From assembly GCA_034521715.1 (NCBI GenBank), contig JAXHLY010000002.1, forward strand, positions 310,001-374,000: 64,000 bases of DNA. The letters are read 5' to 3'. This document shows, one piece after another, positions 8,101 through 17,038 of this stretch. The position numbers and the translations under genes were made by a program. Origin of the DNA: Methylohalomonas sp034521715. Its GTDB lineage: Bacteria > Pseudomonadota > Gammaproteobacteria > Methylohalomonadales > Methylohalomonadaceae. Every line of letters begins with the position of its first letter. Positions within the stretch are counted from its first letter, which is position 1. The notes below the pieces were generated by a model, which did not search any database, was not told the origin of the DNA, and saw nothing but the letters and a program-made list of their open reading frames with translations.

Positions 8101-9955
8101 TATAAATAAACTTGAGTTACTTGGACTGTTATGTGTTTTATTATTAACTGCAGTGGTTTATCTGCCCGGCCTGAACGGGCCATTACTGCTGGATGATTAC
8201 CCTAAACTAGGTATATTTTTCTCGTCCACGGAATTAAGCAATAGTGGTCTGTATGAACAAACTATTAACAATTTTGCGGAGTTCAAACGCCCAGTAAGCA
8301 TGTTGAGTTTCGGGCTGAATTATATTTATGCCGGCGATAATCTAATTGCATGGAAATCAACTAACCTTATAATCCATTTATTATGCGGCTTAATCTGGTT
8401 TTGCTTTTTTAAAATTATTGAGCGTATATTAAGTCTGAGAAGCGGGACTAATTGTAAATATCTTGCCTTGACTGTAGCCACTATCTGGCTTTTGCACCCC
8501 CTTCAGGTCAGCACGACTCTATACCTGGTTCAGAGGATGGCCCAGTTGTCAGCATTGTTTATAGGGCTGGGTCTGCTGAGCTATGCATATGGAAGACTAA
8601 AGGAAATACAGGGCCAGTCCGGTCGTATGTATCTTTGGCTTTCTATTATTCTGTTTCTTCCACTAGCGATTCTGAGCAAGCAGAACGGTATTCTGCTGCT
8701 ATTGTTTATATTGGTAACCGAGTTATTTATCTGTAAATTCTCATGGAGCCCATTGCTTAAAAAGGAAGCAAGTACTTTTCTGCTGGCAGGGATGTTGCTG
8801 CCGATTGCATGTGGATTAGTCATTTTGGCTATGTATTTTAATACGATTGTCCTGGAGGGATTCCAGGGACGTCCGTTCAGCATGGCTGAGCGGTTGCTGA
8901 CAGAGTTTCGTGTTGTCTGTATGTATCTTGGGCAGGTTGTATGGCCTTCCCCGTCATCCATGTATTTCTTTTATGAGAATTTGCCTGTTTCCGAATCCCT
9001 GTTCAAGCCTGTAAGCACAGTGGCATCTTTTATCGTTATACTGTTACTGCTTACAGGGGCATGGATGGTACGTGCTAAAATCCCCTTGTTTTCATTTGGC
9101 ATATTTTTTTATTTTGTATCAATATCCATTGAATCAACCATATTTCCTCTGGAACTGGCGTTTGAGCACAGAAATTACATTGGCCTGGTTGGATTGTCAG
9201 CAGCTGGATATGCGCTTTTAACTAATCTTCTGCCCGGGAAGATACCCAGATATCTGGCCTACCTTGCAATAATTGCAGTATTGGGAATGACGGCGGCCAC
9301 AAGGGCACAAACCTGGTCATCCAAAACGAACTTATATAATGAGTATTACAAATTAAATCCTGAGTCGCCCAGAATTGTTTCCATGATGGCGGAAGAGTTA
9401 ACAAAGCAGGAGCGGTATGATCAGGCGCTCAATTTGTTAACTAGAGTAGATGCAAGCGGTGCGATATTGCAATCACTATATGTAAGATGTGTACGGGGTG
9501 ATGATCTAAGCCAAATTAATTACAGAGATCTTGCCGACAAGATTGCATCACCTTTGAATAATTATACGGTAACAGGCGTTATTGAGCTCTCCAATCTTGG
9601 GCTGGATAAAAAATGTGAACTCAGCCTGGAATATTACCAGGCATTTTTATCAGAGATCTCAAGCAGGGTATTCAGAGACAAGAATGATAAATTTAAGGTA
9701 CTCATGTATCAGGCCCATTATTTATGGGAACTTGACAGGCGAGAGGCTGCATTCGATCTACTGGAGTCCCTGGCATATGAGGCGGATACTAATCCAATAC
9801 CGCTTTATCTCGCCGCGGAATGGGCGCTGGACATGGGGAACAGGGAGTCTGCCATAAGGTATTTGCAACAGGCAGAACAAATATCAGACTCAAATATTAA
9901 GGACTATTCTTACTTTAGAGACAGCATAGTACAAAGGCTGGGGACAGCTAATTAA
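8081..9955 (+). CDS. TMTC-like GT-C membrane glycosyltransferase with TPR tail (copy 2)
   Basis: 624 aa, paralogous to the preceding protein with the same plan: multi-pass N-terminal two thirds, then TPR-like repeats (ERYDQALNLLTRVD, REAAFDLLESLAYEAD, GNRESAIRYLQQAEQ). The same motifs occur: acidic pair D38-D39 in LLLDDYPK, KRPVSMLSFGLN, HPLQVSTTLYLVQRMAQLSALF and EHRNYIG at 362. The 20-nt overlap with copy 1 implies translational coupling. Sequence divergence between copies is high, so this is an old duplication, perhaps giving two linkages or a heteromeric enzyme. Base composition is as AT-rich as in the island generally. Function as a glycosyltransferase is inferred from family marks only. 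Confidence 0.7.
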   Translation: MNGKLNNINKLELLGLLCVLLLTAVVYLPGLNGPLLLDDYPKLGIFFSSTELSNSGLYEQTINNFAEFKRPVSMLSFGLNYIYAGDNLIAWKSTNLIIHLLCGLIWFCFFKIIERILSLRSGTNCKYLALTVATIWLLHPLQVSTTLYLVQRMAQLSALFIGLGLLSYAYGRLKEIQGQSGRMYLWLSIILFLPLAILSKQNGILLLLFILVTELFICKFSWSPLLKKEASTFLLAGMLLPIACGLVILAMYFNTIVLEGFQGRPFSMAERLLTEFRVVCMYLGQVVWPSPSSMYFFYENLPVSESLFKPVSTVASFIVILLLLTGAWMVRAKIPLFSFGIFFYFVSISIESTIFPLELAFEHRNYIGLVGLSAAGYALLTNLLPGKIPRYLAYLAIIAVLGMTAATRAQTWSSKTNLYNEYYKLNPESPRIVSMMAEELTKQERYDQALNLLTRVDASGAILQSLYVRCVRGDDLSQINYRDLADKIASPLNNYTVTGVIELSNLGLDKKCELSLEYYQAFLSEISSRVFRDKNDKFKVLMYQAHYLWELDRREAAFDLLESLAYEADTNPIPLYLAAEWALDMGNRESAIRYLQQAEQISDSNIKDYSYFRDSIVQRLGTAN

Positions 9956-10075
9956 TTTCCAATGTCAGTATATTGGCTTATCGCATCAAGCTCGGCATTA
10001 TAGAACTTAAATCAATGTTAATGTCAATGCCAGGACAATCAATTTCGGGAATACAAGATTGCAGGTATATCGTCA

Positions 10076-11026
10076 ATGTATGAGGGATCCACAGTTGCTG
10101 TAGTTGTTCCATGCCATAATGAAGAAAAAATGGTTGGCAGGGTGATCGAGACCATGCCTGACTTTGTCGATCACATTTATGTCATAGATGATAAAAGTAC
10201 TGATGGGACAGTAGAAGTAGTTGAGAAATATCTTCAAAGGCAGCCACGGCGAATAAAATTAATAAAACACTCCACAAATGAGGGGGTGGGAGGGGCAATT
10301 GCCAGTGGATATAAGGCAGGATTGGTTGATTCAATGAATGTAACTGCTGTTATGGCAGGTGATGCACAGATGGCGCCCGATGAATTATCTATCATAATCG
10401 AACCAGTCGTTCGCGGAGAGTGTGATTATACTAAAGGTAACAGGCTATTTAGTGGTGATGCCTGGAATATGATTCCCAAAGTCAGATATCTTGGCAATGC
10501 AGTTTTATCATTACTGACCAAGATAGCTTCCGGTTACTGGCATGTGGCAGATTCCCAGTCTGGCTACACAGCTATTGGTCTCAATGTATTGAAGACAATC
10601 GATTGGGACAAAATGTACAAGAATTACGGTCAGCCCAATGACCTGCTTGTGCGATTGAATATTTATAACTTCAGGGTAAGGGATATTCCCATCACCCCGG
10701 TATATGGTATTGGGGAAAAGTCAGGGCTTAGACCCTTGAAGGTCATACCGAAGATATCATGGCTGCTTTGCAGGCTGTTTTTTTATAGAATGGTGCAGAA
10801 GTATGTAATCAGGGATTTCCATCCTCTATTATTCTTTTACATGATGAGCCTGGTGCTTATCCCGGTCGGTGGCCTGTTCGGGCTGTATTTATTTATTATA
10901 AGAATATTTGAAGGACCGGTGGCTGTGACCAGCGCCTTATTTGCAGTCTTTCTTGTGGTTATGGGGCTTCAGTCACTATTTTTTGGCATGTGGCTGGACA
11001 TGGAATATAACAAGGATCTCAAATGA
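10076..11026 (+). CDS. GT2 glycosyltransferase, DPM1/GtrB-like, with C-terminal membrane helices
   Basis: 316 aa. N-terminal GT-A fold: VVVPCHNEEKMVGRVIETMP, DDKSTDGT at about 42-49, and a metal-binding segment AGDAQMAPDE near 96-105 in place of the usual DGDxQ. The end has two hydrophobic segments (about 258-310), as in GtrB and bacterial dolichyl-phosphate mannose synthase-like enzymes. These load a sugar from a nucleotide donor onto polyprenyl phosphate. That product is the kind of donor used by GT-C enzymes, which fits the two membrane proteins upstream. The sugar is not predictable. 120 bp separates it from the preceding gene. Confidence 0.8.
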   Translation: MYEGSTVAVVVPCHNEEKMVGRVIETMPDFVDHIYVIDDKSTDGTVEVVEKYLQRQPRRIKLIKHSTNEGVGGAIASGYKAGLVDSMNVTAVMAGDAQMAPDELSIIIEPVVRGECDYTKGNRLFSGDAWNMIPKVRYLGNAVLSLLTKIASGYWHVADSQSGYTAIGLNVLKTIDWDKMYKNYGQPNDLLVRLNIYNFRVRDIPITPVYGIGEKSGLRPLKVIPKISWLLCRLFFYRMVQKYVIRDFHPLLFFYMMSLVLIPVGGLFGLYLFIIRIFEGPVAVTSALFAVFLVVMGLQSLFFGMWLDMEYNKDLK

Positions 11027-11049
11027 TGAGGTATTATATATAAATAGTC

Positions 11050-11592
11050 ATGCGGGGATTGCTTACAAATATTATTTATACTTTCCTCAGGTTGTTTTAT
11101 AGGAATTTAAAGGGAGCCGACCCCCTGCATGTTTTTGGTATCGTTTTTTTTATGCAGAAAATCGTGGGTTTTAATCGACTGGTGCCATGGCCAGTACATT
11201 TCACAAGCCGGGTCATTCATCATAATAATATCAAAGTCGGAGTACGTTCATTTCCAGGTTTTAGCCAGGGATGCTATATACAAGGCAGGAATGGCATTGT
11301 AATAGGCAATAACCTCAGAATGGGTCCTGGGGTAGGACTTATCAGCGCCAATCACAATAAAGATGATTATGATAGATGGGATTATGAAAAGCCTATTTAT
11401 ATAGGTGATAATGTATGGCTCGGCATGAATGTGGTTGTACTTCCAGGTGTACGGATAGGCAGTAATGTGATTATTGGTGCCAATTCTGTAGTCTCACACG
11501 ATATTCTTTCAAACGCGATTGCTATAGGTAATCCCTGTGAGGTGGTCAGGGAAAAGTTTCCCTATCAGGGCGTGGATTATGCCAGCATATGA
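11050..11592 (+). CDS. Left-handed beta-helix acyltransferase (hexapeptide O-acetyltransferase)
   Basis: 180 aa with hexapeptide-repeat turns (IVIGNNLRMGPGVGLIS, IYIGDNVWLGMNVVVLPGVRIGSNVIIGANSVV) and a His-containing loop SANHNKDD matching the catalytic His of LacA/WbbJ-type O-acetyltransferases. The N-terminal 50 residues include a hydrophobic, possibly membrane-associated stretch. It sits 23 bp after the GT2 gene, and its stop overlaps the next start by 4 nt, so these three form one unit. Likely acetylates a sugar of the local glycan; substrate unknown. Confidence 0.82.
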   Translation: MRGLLTNIIYTFLRLFYRNLKGADPLHVFGIVFFMQKIVGFNRLVPWPVHFTSRVIHHNNIKVGVRSFPGFSQGCYIQGRNGIVIGNNLRMGPGVGLISANHNKDDYDRWDYEKPIYIGDNVWLGMNVVVLPGVRIGSNVIIGANSVVSHDILSNAIAIGNPCEVVREKFPYQGVDYASI

Positions 11593-12485
11593 AATATGCT
11601 ATCACCATATTCATATATCTTTCACTAGGCTTTGTTATATATCGTTTAGCAACTGCTGATTATCTGGTGATACCTCAGATATATTCTTATCCTCACTTTG
11701 TCATATCTATCACGAGTCTTTTTGCCGGATTCTTTTTGCAGGTGGTTAGTTGGCAATTAACACTTGCTGCTTTTGATATTAGAGTCCGTTATTCCGAGGC
11801 ACTCGCCTCGGTAGGAATGACAATATTTACAAAGTATATCCCGGGCAAGGTGTGGATGATTGCAGGACGAGCCGCATATTTGGCTGAGCGAACAGAATAT
11901 GGTTTTAAAAAGATGACATTTGTGTCGACTTATGCACAATTGTTATCCATATGGACAGGATTATCCCTGTCTTTATTCATTTTTCACGATACTGAGAAAT
12001 TAGGACTATGGTGGGCAGTAGTCCTTTTGCCATGGGCCGGCATAAGTGTTGTCTTATTCTGTAAATGGCTTTATAGGGGTGGTGAGCTGACATTGAGTTT
12101 TTTAATTCAACGGACAGTCTCCCTGCCAACACTTGATTTCAGGATGGTACTTCGTATCATCCCCTGTTTCGTGTTTACCTGGCTGTTCTGGAGTCTTGGT
12201 TTCGGCATGCTGACAGTAAGCCTTGTGGAAGAGCCAATGAGTATCGGCGCCAGCCTGGCGTTCCCCCTTGCTGCAACAATTGGTATGTTGGCCTATGTTG
12301 CACCGGGTGGATTGGGTGTAAGAGAGGGTGTATTAGTGGTATATCTGGAAAGCATGGGCATTTCACTGGCCCATGCGACAACAATAGCATTATTTGCTCG
12401 ATTATGGTTTCTGGTCGGGGAATTCTTTATTTTCCTGATGGCGTTTCTGAGCCGTAAGTACCTGAGAAAGCCGGATTATGAATAA
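11589..12485 (+). CDS. LPG-synthase-TM / flippase-like integral membrane protein
   Basis: 298 aa, almost entirely membrane helices (about eight). Contains KYIPGKVWMIAGRAAYL, typical of the lysylphosphatidylglycerol synthase transmembrane family (PF03706). In polysaccharide and protein-glycosylation loci these proteins often accompany DPM1-like GT2 enzymes and are suspected of moving lipid-linked sugars across the inner membrane. Coupled to the acyltransferase by ATGA overlap. The end converges with, and overlaps by 10 nt, the sulfotransferase on the other strand. Flippase activity is inferred from context. Confidence 0.75.
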   Translation: MKYAITIFIYLSLGFVIYRLATADYLVIPQIYSYPHFVISITSLFAGFFLQVVSWQLTLAAFDIRVRYSEALASVGMTIFTKYIPGKVWMIAGRAAYLAERTEYGFKKMTFVSTYAQLLSIWTGLSLSLFIFHDTEKLGLWWAVVLLPWAGISVVLFCKWLYRGGELTLSFLIQRTVSLPTLDFRMVLRIIPCFVFTWLFWSLGFGMLTVSLVEEPMSIGASLAFPLAATIGMLAYVAPGGLGVREGVLVVYLESMGISLAHATTIALFARLWFLVGEFFIFLMAFLSRKYLRKPDYE

Positions 12486-13399
12486 TTATTATGATCTAAA
12501 TCGTCGCTCCTTATGTTTTCATGAGCATTCCTCAGTTTAGCCCATTCAGCATCGGACAGTTTGATACTGTTGGCACTACTCAAATTCAGGGACGAGGGAT
12601 GGTCCTGTCGCAAATCCAGACTGAATCTGGAAGCAAGATTTTTCATTATCGTTACAGGTTCTGCACAAAAATGCTCGTAACGGATCGTCAGACCATGCTC
12701 ACCTGAATTTGAGATAACTCTCTCGCATAGTGAGTTGAGTTGTAATACTTGCCAGACAACCTGATAATAAATATCCCGTTGCAGTATTTTTTCATAACCA
12801 GGTGGCTTGACGCTCCACCATTCCATATCGTTATTGCCTAATTTGCGTCTTGCCAGCAGGATGGACTGGGCCGTATAGATTGGATCACGATATAAATACA
12901 GGAATCGGCAACCAGGTAGTATCTCTTTTATTTTTTGTGCCCGAAGAGTATTAGTCTGGTTCTTCAAAAAGACAGGATTACCAGTGATTGCAGTAATGAC
13001 GTTTATAGTCAGGTTGATTTTGACGAACTCGCTCTCGGTTCGATCTCCGTCAAACCAGAATCGCATAATTTCGCCAGCCTCATTGGGGCTAAACAAGCCC
13101 GGTATATACCCAAATTCACCAGGCATTATATGACCTTTGTAACCGGTAGCAGCATTTGGATAGATTCTGGTTATGCGTACCATACATCTGGGCAAGAGAG
13201 CCATAAGGTTGGATATATAGGACAGCTGAAGACATCGATAGGCAGCCTGGATAAATGCTGTAGAACCAGAACGTGGGGCACCGATAAGAAATATCGGTTG
13301 CTGATTTGAAATATCAACCGTATCCAGTGTATTAAGCACTGGGTCGAAACCCATAAACCTGTTTTGAAAGGCGAGGGCGATATTCCTGAAGTTGAACAT
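12476..13399 (-). CDS. Sulfotransferase family protein
   Basis: 307 aa with the PAPS 5'-phosphosulfate loop GAPRSGSTAFIQA at about 40-52 and the 3'-phosphate segment LYRDPIYTAQSILL (about 169-182), as in the Sulfotransfer_3 family. Soluble with no signal peptide, so it would act in the cytoplasm on a precursor or lipid-linked glycan. Third gene of a minus-strand set with a deacetylase and a FemAB-like acyltransferase. 62 bp separates it from the latter. Sulfation of a pilus-linked or surface glycan would be unusual. PAPS-synthesis genes are not in the window. Acceptor unknown. Confidence 0.85.
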   Translation of the reverse strand: MFNFRNIALAFQNRFMGFDPVLNTLDTVDISNQQPIFLIGAPRSGSTAFIQAAYRCLQLSYISNLMALLPRCMVRITRIYPNAATGYKGHIMPGEFGYIPGLFSPNEAGEIMRFWFDGDRTESEFVKINLTINVITAITGNPVFLKNQTNTLRAQKIKEILPGCRFLYLYRDPIYTAQSILLARRKLGNNDMEWWSVKPPGYEKILQRDIYYQVVWQVLQLNSLCERVISNSGEHGLTIRYEHFCAEPVTIMKNLASRFSLDLRQDHPSSLNLSSANSIKLSDAEWAKLRNAHENIRSDDLDHNNYS

Positions 13400-13461
13400 T
13401 ATTTCATTAAGGTAATAAGCACTGACTGGGATTGGGGTATATAAAACAGTATATGATTATT

Positions 13462-14523
13462 CTATCCAAATTGTCTTATAAGTATCGGGGATATGCTTTT
13501 ATATACCCGCATTGGAATACGGCGTATAAACCAGGAAGCCATCTTCATACCTATGCTGTCCCTATTGTCCCTCATCCTATTATGTTTTCCGCGTGATATG
13601 TGTTGATAAATAACCGGCTCACTGCGAGATCCCCATCCCTCTTTGAAGCGTAAAAGCCCTTCATTGCTGATGTGTGTCAGACCAAAGTCAAGCTGATAAC
13701 AGCCGCGTTCTCTGGCATCCAGTATGGCATGCCAGAACAAAAGATCATTAGGTCTTGTCCGCAAAATCCGGGGGGCATTCAGTGATGCGCCATACAAATA
13801 TGTCGCTTTGCCATTGTGGAAACTGAGAATTATACCAGCCACGGGTTTTTCACCAAGCCATGCAATATAAAGGCGTATTGCGTCAGTACAATGTAGATAT
13901 TCCCAGAGCCTATCAAAGTAGAATCTGGGGTAACCGGGAACACCCTGTCGCTTACGTGTATCGTACATTAGATTATTGTATGTGGAAAAATCACACGAAT
14001 TTACTGTATCCGTTACTGAAACACCCGATCTTTCTGCCTTGCGAATATTACGCCGAGTAGTATCTTTAATATTTCGCCAAAGCACTCCGGATTCAACGTC
14101 GAGATCTAACATGCTTGTTAAAAAAGGGTATTGCTGATTTATAGCTGCATGGGCTGAGGCTCCTCTATCTTTTATGAGCATGTGGCCGGCACCCTCAGAG
14201 AAAGCGAACTTGATCGCGTGCTCTATCATATCTGCGGAAATTTGTTCTGTATTAGCTAATGGTCCTGCTAAATGACTGAATGGTAGACATACAAATCGGT
14301 GACCACCCAGGATAGTTTGAATTTCAAAAAGTGGCAGCAAACCTACTATCTGCTCATTCTGTCGAGCTATAAAATGCCGGGGAAGATAGTTGTATACTGA
14401 CTCTATAAGAGTGGACCATTCAGGGCGATGATAGAAATTAGAATCGCTATGGGAGCAGACGTAATCGAGCACCTCATGGCTGTTATATTGCTCTGGTGCT
14501 ATGCGGATAACTGTGCCTGCCAT
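13462..14523 (-). CDS. FemAB/BioF2-like GNAT acetyltransferase
   Basis: 353 aa with two tandem GNAT-like halves. Conserved pieces are FYHRPEWSTLIESVY, VGLLPLFE, the central TRRNIRKAERSGVSV basic helix, and the C-terminal GASLNAPRILRTRPNDLLFWHAI followed by YQLDFGLT. This pattern is shared with FemAB proteins found in exosortase and surface-polysaccharide clusters. Start taken at ATG 14523: an RBS (GGGAG) precedes it, and it follows the deacetylase stop by 20 bp. A longer frame reaches 14649 but would overlap that gene. Probably transfers an acyl or aminoacyl group to an amino sugar, in line with the deacetylase upstream. No exosortase or PEP-CTERM protein is present. Confidence 0.78.
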   Translation of the reverse strand: MAGTVIRIAPEQYNSHEVLDYVCSHSDSNFYHRPEWSTLIESVYNYLPRHFIARQNEQIVGLLPLFEIQTILGGHRFVCLPFSHLAGPLANTEQISADMIEHAIKFAFSEGAGHMLIKDRGASAHAAINQQYPFLTSMLDLDVESGVLWRNIKDTTRRNIRKAERSGVSVTDTVNSCDFSTYNNLMYDTRKRQGVPGYPRFYFDRLWEYLHCTDAIRLYIAWLGEKPVAGIILSFHNGKATYLYGASLNAPRILRTRPNDLLFWHAILDARERGCYQLDFGLTHISNEGLLRFKEGWGSRSEPVIYQHISRGKHNRMRDNRDSIGMKMASWFIRRIPMRVYKSISPILIRQFG

Positions 14524-14543
14524 CAGGTCGCTCCCACCTCTCC

Positions 14544-15341
14544 CTATTTGTGAGCTAAATACTGTATCCTTTTCAGGAATTTCTTTGCGTAATCGGCTGA
14601 TAGATCCATTAGCCTGGCCTGAACCCAGCCTGTTTTGCTGGAAGGCCAACGTTCCGGGTGTGTCGATACTATCAGATTACGATCTAGTGTCTCCACGAAG
14701 TCAATAAGCTCAGGAGTAGTTCTTATGCCCTGTATCTGTGAATTTTTATCAGGTATGTGATCTCTAAGATTATTTTCGCTGTCCCAGCGACTGCTGACAT
14801 CCGTAAAATATACATATTTGTTCCAGGGTACATCCTTGTAGACTTCGATATTTATGCCAATATCATGATAATCAAAATGATCCCATAAATCACGATTGTC
14901 AAAAGGGAGTAGTGGCCGCCCATGCATGGCGATACTTTTTATTTCACATATATCCTCGAATTTTTTTATCTCCTGTTTGAAAAGTTGCCATGCTTTGTCA
15001 ATATCCCCTCGAGTATCACTTAGGCATTCGTAATGGTAGCCGATTTCGTGTCCCATAGTCAGTATACGGTGTATAATTCTCTTATTAAAAGAAACTGACT
15101 TGGTGCGAAAAAAAAATGTACTTCGGATGCCTTCATCAGCCTCCAATTCTGCTATTTTTAGCGCCCTCGCGGGCATTCGATCAACGTCATGCCTGAGAAT
15201 TACGTGACGATTTATATCTTGTCTTAAAAAGGGTCGATCCTGGAAACAATAGAATTCAAAATCGTTTTGCTTGATTGACGAAAGCAGATCGCGATATGCA
15301 TCAAGAGAAAAATCACGAGTCTGTGAACTTACTTTTGGCAT
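14544..15341 (-). CDS. NodB-like polysaccharide deacetylase family protein
   Basis: 265 aa from the ATG at 15341. An in-frame TTG five codons upstream at 15356 is possible. Contains a NodB-type metal motif ILRHDVDRMP (about 47-56), FFFRTKS, and GHEIGYHYECL (about 99-109), where the two His could complete the metal site. A late STHPERW also fits the fold. Such enzymes remove N-acetyl groups from sugars. No signal peptide, suggesting cytoplasmic action on a precursor. First gene of the minus-strand trio deacetylase, FemAB-like, sulfotransferase: deacetylation could create the amine that is then acylated or sulfated. Confidence 0.72.
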   Translation of the reverse strand: MPKVSSQTRDFSLDAYRDLLSSIKQNDFEFYCFQDRPFLRQDINRHVILRHDVDRMPARALKIAELEADEGIRSTFFFRTKSVSFNKRIIHRILTMGHEIGYHYECLSDTRGDIDKAWQLFKQEIKKFEDICEIKSIAMHGRPLLPFDNRDLWDHFDYHDIGINIEVYKDVPWNKYVYFTDVSSRWDSENNLRDHIPDKNSQIQGIRTTPELIDFVETLDRNLIVSTHPERWPSSKTGWVQARLMDLSADYAKKFLKRIQYLAHK

Positions 15342-15402
15342 TCCAATATCGAGCAATAGGGGGTATGGTTGATTTGAATGCCTGATTTATATTGGTCTTG
15401 GA

Positions 15403-16216
15403 TTAGCAGAGCATTACTGCCAGTCTTTTTGGCAGATTTTTACCGGACAATACAATCTGCATTTCCTCGAAAACCTTGGGCGAGCCATCAAGTGATGTTG
15501 CCCGATTGCATGTAGTCCTCAGTAGCTGGTATGCCTGAAACCAGACCGCCAGCCTCTTCTATTAATAATACTCCGGCTGCCATGTCCCAGGGTTTGAGGC
15601 CATACTCCCAGAAGCCGTCCAGCCGACCACAGGCGACGTAGGCGAGATCCAGGGCGGCGGCACCGGCACGGCGGATACCGGCGGTACGGGTAATCAGGGC
15701 GCGGAAGGTTTCCAGATATTCATCAAGATGGTCGAGTTCCTTGAACGGGAAACCGGTGCCGAGGAGGGCGCCCTCAAGCCTGGTCTGCTTGCTGACATGG
15801 ATACGCCGGTTATCGAGCTGGGCACCGCTGCCGCGGCTGGCAGTGAACAGTTCATTCTTCAGCGGATCATAAATGACGGCCTGGTCGAGTTTGCCCCGGT
15901 ATTGCAGGGCAATGGATACTGCAAATTGCGGGAAGCCGTGCAGATAGTTGGTGGTGCCATCGAGGGGATCAATAATCCATAGAAAATCCTGGTTCTTGCC
16001 GTGTTCACCACTTTCCTCGGCAAGAATGGCATGATGCGGATAGGCCTTGTGCAAATGCTGAATAATGGCCGACTCGGCCAGGTGATCGACTTCGGTTACG
16101 AAATCATTGCGCCCCTTGGACTCTACCGGCAGGTCCCGGGCGCGTTCCATGTGCCGTAAGATAACGGTTCCCGCGGCCCGGGCGGCGCGGATGGCGGTAT
16201 TGAGCATGGGATGCAT
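15403..16216 (-). CDS. suhB: Inositol-1-monophosphatase SuhB (frameshift near 3' end)
   Basis: Inositol monophosphatase family, Mg-dependent; in enterobacteria SuhB also joins the rRNA antitermination complex. Start MHPMLNTAIRAARAAG at 16216 gives the normal N-terminus. Motifs: EESGE (Mg ligand), WIIDPLDGTTNYLHGFP, RRAGAAALDLAYVACGRLDGFWE, KPWDMAAGVLL. The frame stops early after SGNIT, but in the next frame GSPKVFEEMQIVL continues to a stop at 15403. One extra base near 15490 explains this, and removing it gives 270 aa (family about 267). Divergent from trmJ with 63 bp between. Confidence 0.92.
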
Positions 16217-16279
16217 GAGAGGAAGACTCCGCTGATTCGCCCGGCATTGTACGGGGCGATCTGCCGACAGTGAAGCAAG

Positions 16280-17038
16280 ATGAAGCAAAACCTGAATAAT
16301 ATCCGCATTATACTGGTCGGGACGACCCATCCTGGCAATATCGGCGCCAGCGCCCGTGCCATGAAATGCATGGGGCTCACGCAGCTGTGGCTGGTTAATC
16401 CCCCGGCCGGCTTCCCCGCTGCCGATGTCAGTGCGCGGGCGGCGGGTGCCGATGACCTGCTGAGCGGCGCGGTGATCTGCGACACGCTTGATGCGGCAAT
16501 CCGCGACTGTACCCTGGTTATCGGTACCACGGCACGTGATCGCAGTATCCCCTGGCCGGTATTAACCCCGTCGCAGTGTGCAGAACAGCTGCTGCCGGCC
16601 GCGGCCAGCGGTCCGGTTGCCATACTGTTCGGCCGCGAGAGTTCGGGACTCAGCAACGAGGAAATTGATTATTGTAATGCTGTCGTCAATATACCGACCA
16701 ACCCGGATTTCAGTTCGCTGAACCTGGCCGCCGCGGTACAGGTTATCGGCTACGAGCTTTACCGGCTGGTATGTGATGATCAGCCTGTCGTGTCAGGCCA
16801 GCCGGAGATCCCGCTGGCCACCCATGATGACCTTGAGCTTTTGTACGAGCACCTGGAACGGGTGATGACTGCCGTCGGCTTTTACAATCCGGCCAAGCCG
16901 CGGCGCGTCATGCGCCGCCTGCGTAGATTGTTCAACCGGGCACAGCTCGATCAGAATGAACTGAACATCCTGCGTGGTTTCCTCGCCGCGATCGAAGAGA
17001 CAGCTCCGGATGAGGAAACTAGGAATTCAGGAGAATAA
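16280..17038 (+). CDS. trmJ: tRNA (cytidine/uridine-2'-O-)-methyltransferase TrmJ
   Basis: SPOUT-class methyltransferase that 2'-O-methylates position 32 of several tRNAs. 252 aa. N-terminal VGTTHPGNIGASARAMKCMG, central GTTARDRS, and the knot motifs ILFGRESSGLSNEEI and IPTNPDFSSLNLAAAVQVIGYEL are all in place. A C-terminal helical extension is present, as in E. coli TrmJ. Next to suhB, a common gammaproteobacterial pairing. The 3' end overlaps the convergent purM by 20 bp. Confidence 0.95.
   Translation: MKQNLNNIRIILVGTTHPGNIGASARAMKCMGLTQLWLVNPPAGFPAADVSARAAGADDLLSGAVICDTLDAAIRDCTLVIGTTARDRSIPWPVLTPSQCAEQLLPAAASGPVAILFGRESSGLSNEEIDYCNAVVNIPTNPDFSSLNLAAAVQVIGYELYRLVCDDQPVVSGQPEIPLATHDDLELLYEHLERVMTAVGFYNPAKPRRVMRRLRRLFNRAQLDQNELNILRGFLAAIEETAPDEETRNSGE

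Larger units (their letters stand above)
6150..15400. other. AT-rich accessory island downstream of pilA
   Basis: From just after the pilA terminator to the end of suhB the DNA is clearly richer in A/T than both flanks. For example, lines around 8100 and 10200 are largely A/T while pilA and purM are GC-rich. Gene content is surface-glycan modification on two convergent strands. No integrase, tRNA or flanking direct repeat marks the edges, so this is inferred as a horizontally acquired or fast-exchanging glycan locus, not a mobile element. Confidence 0.65.
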
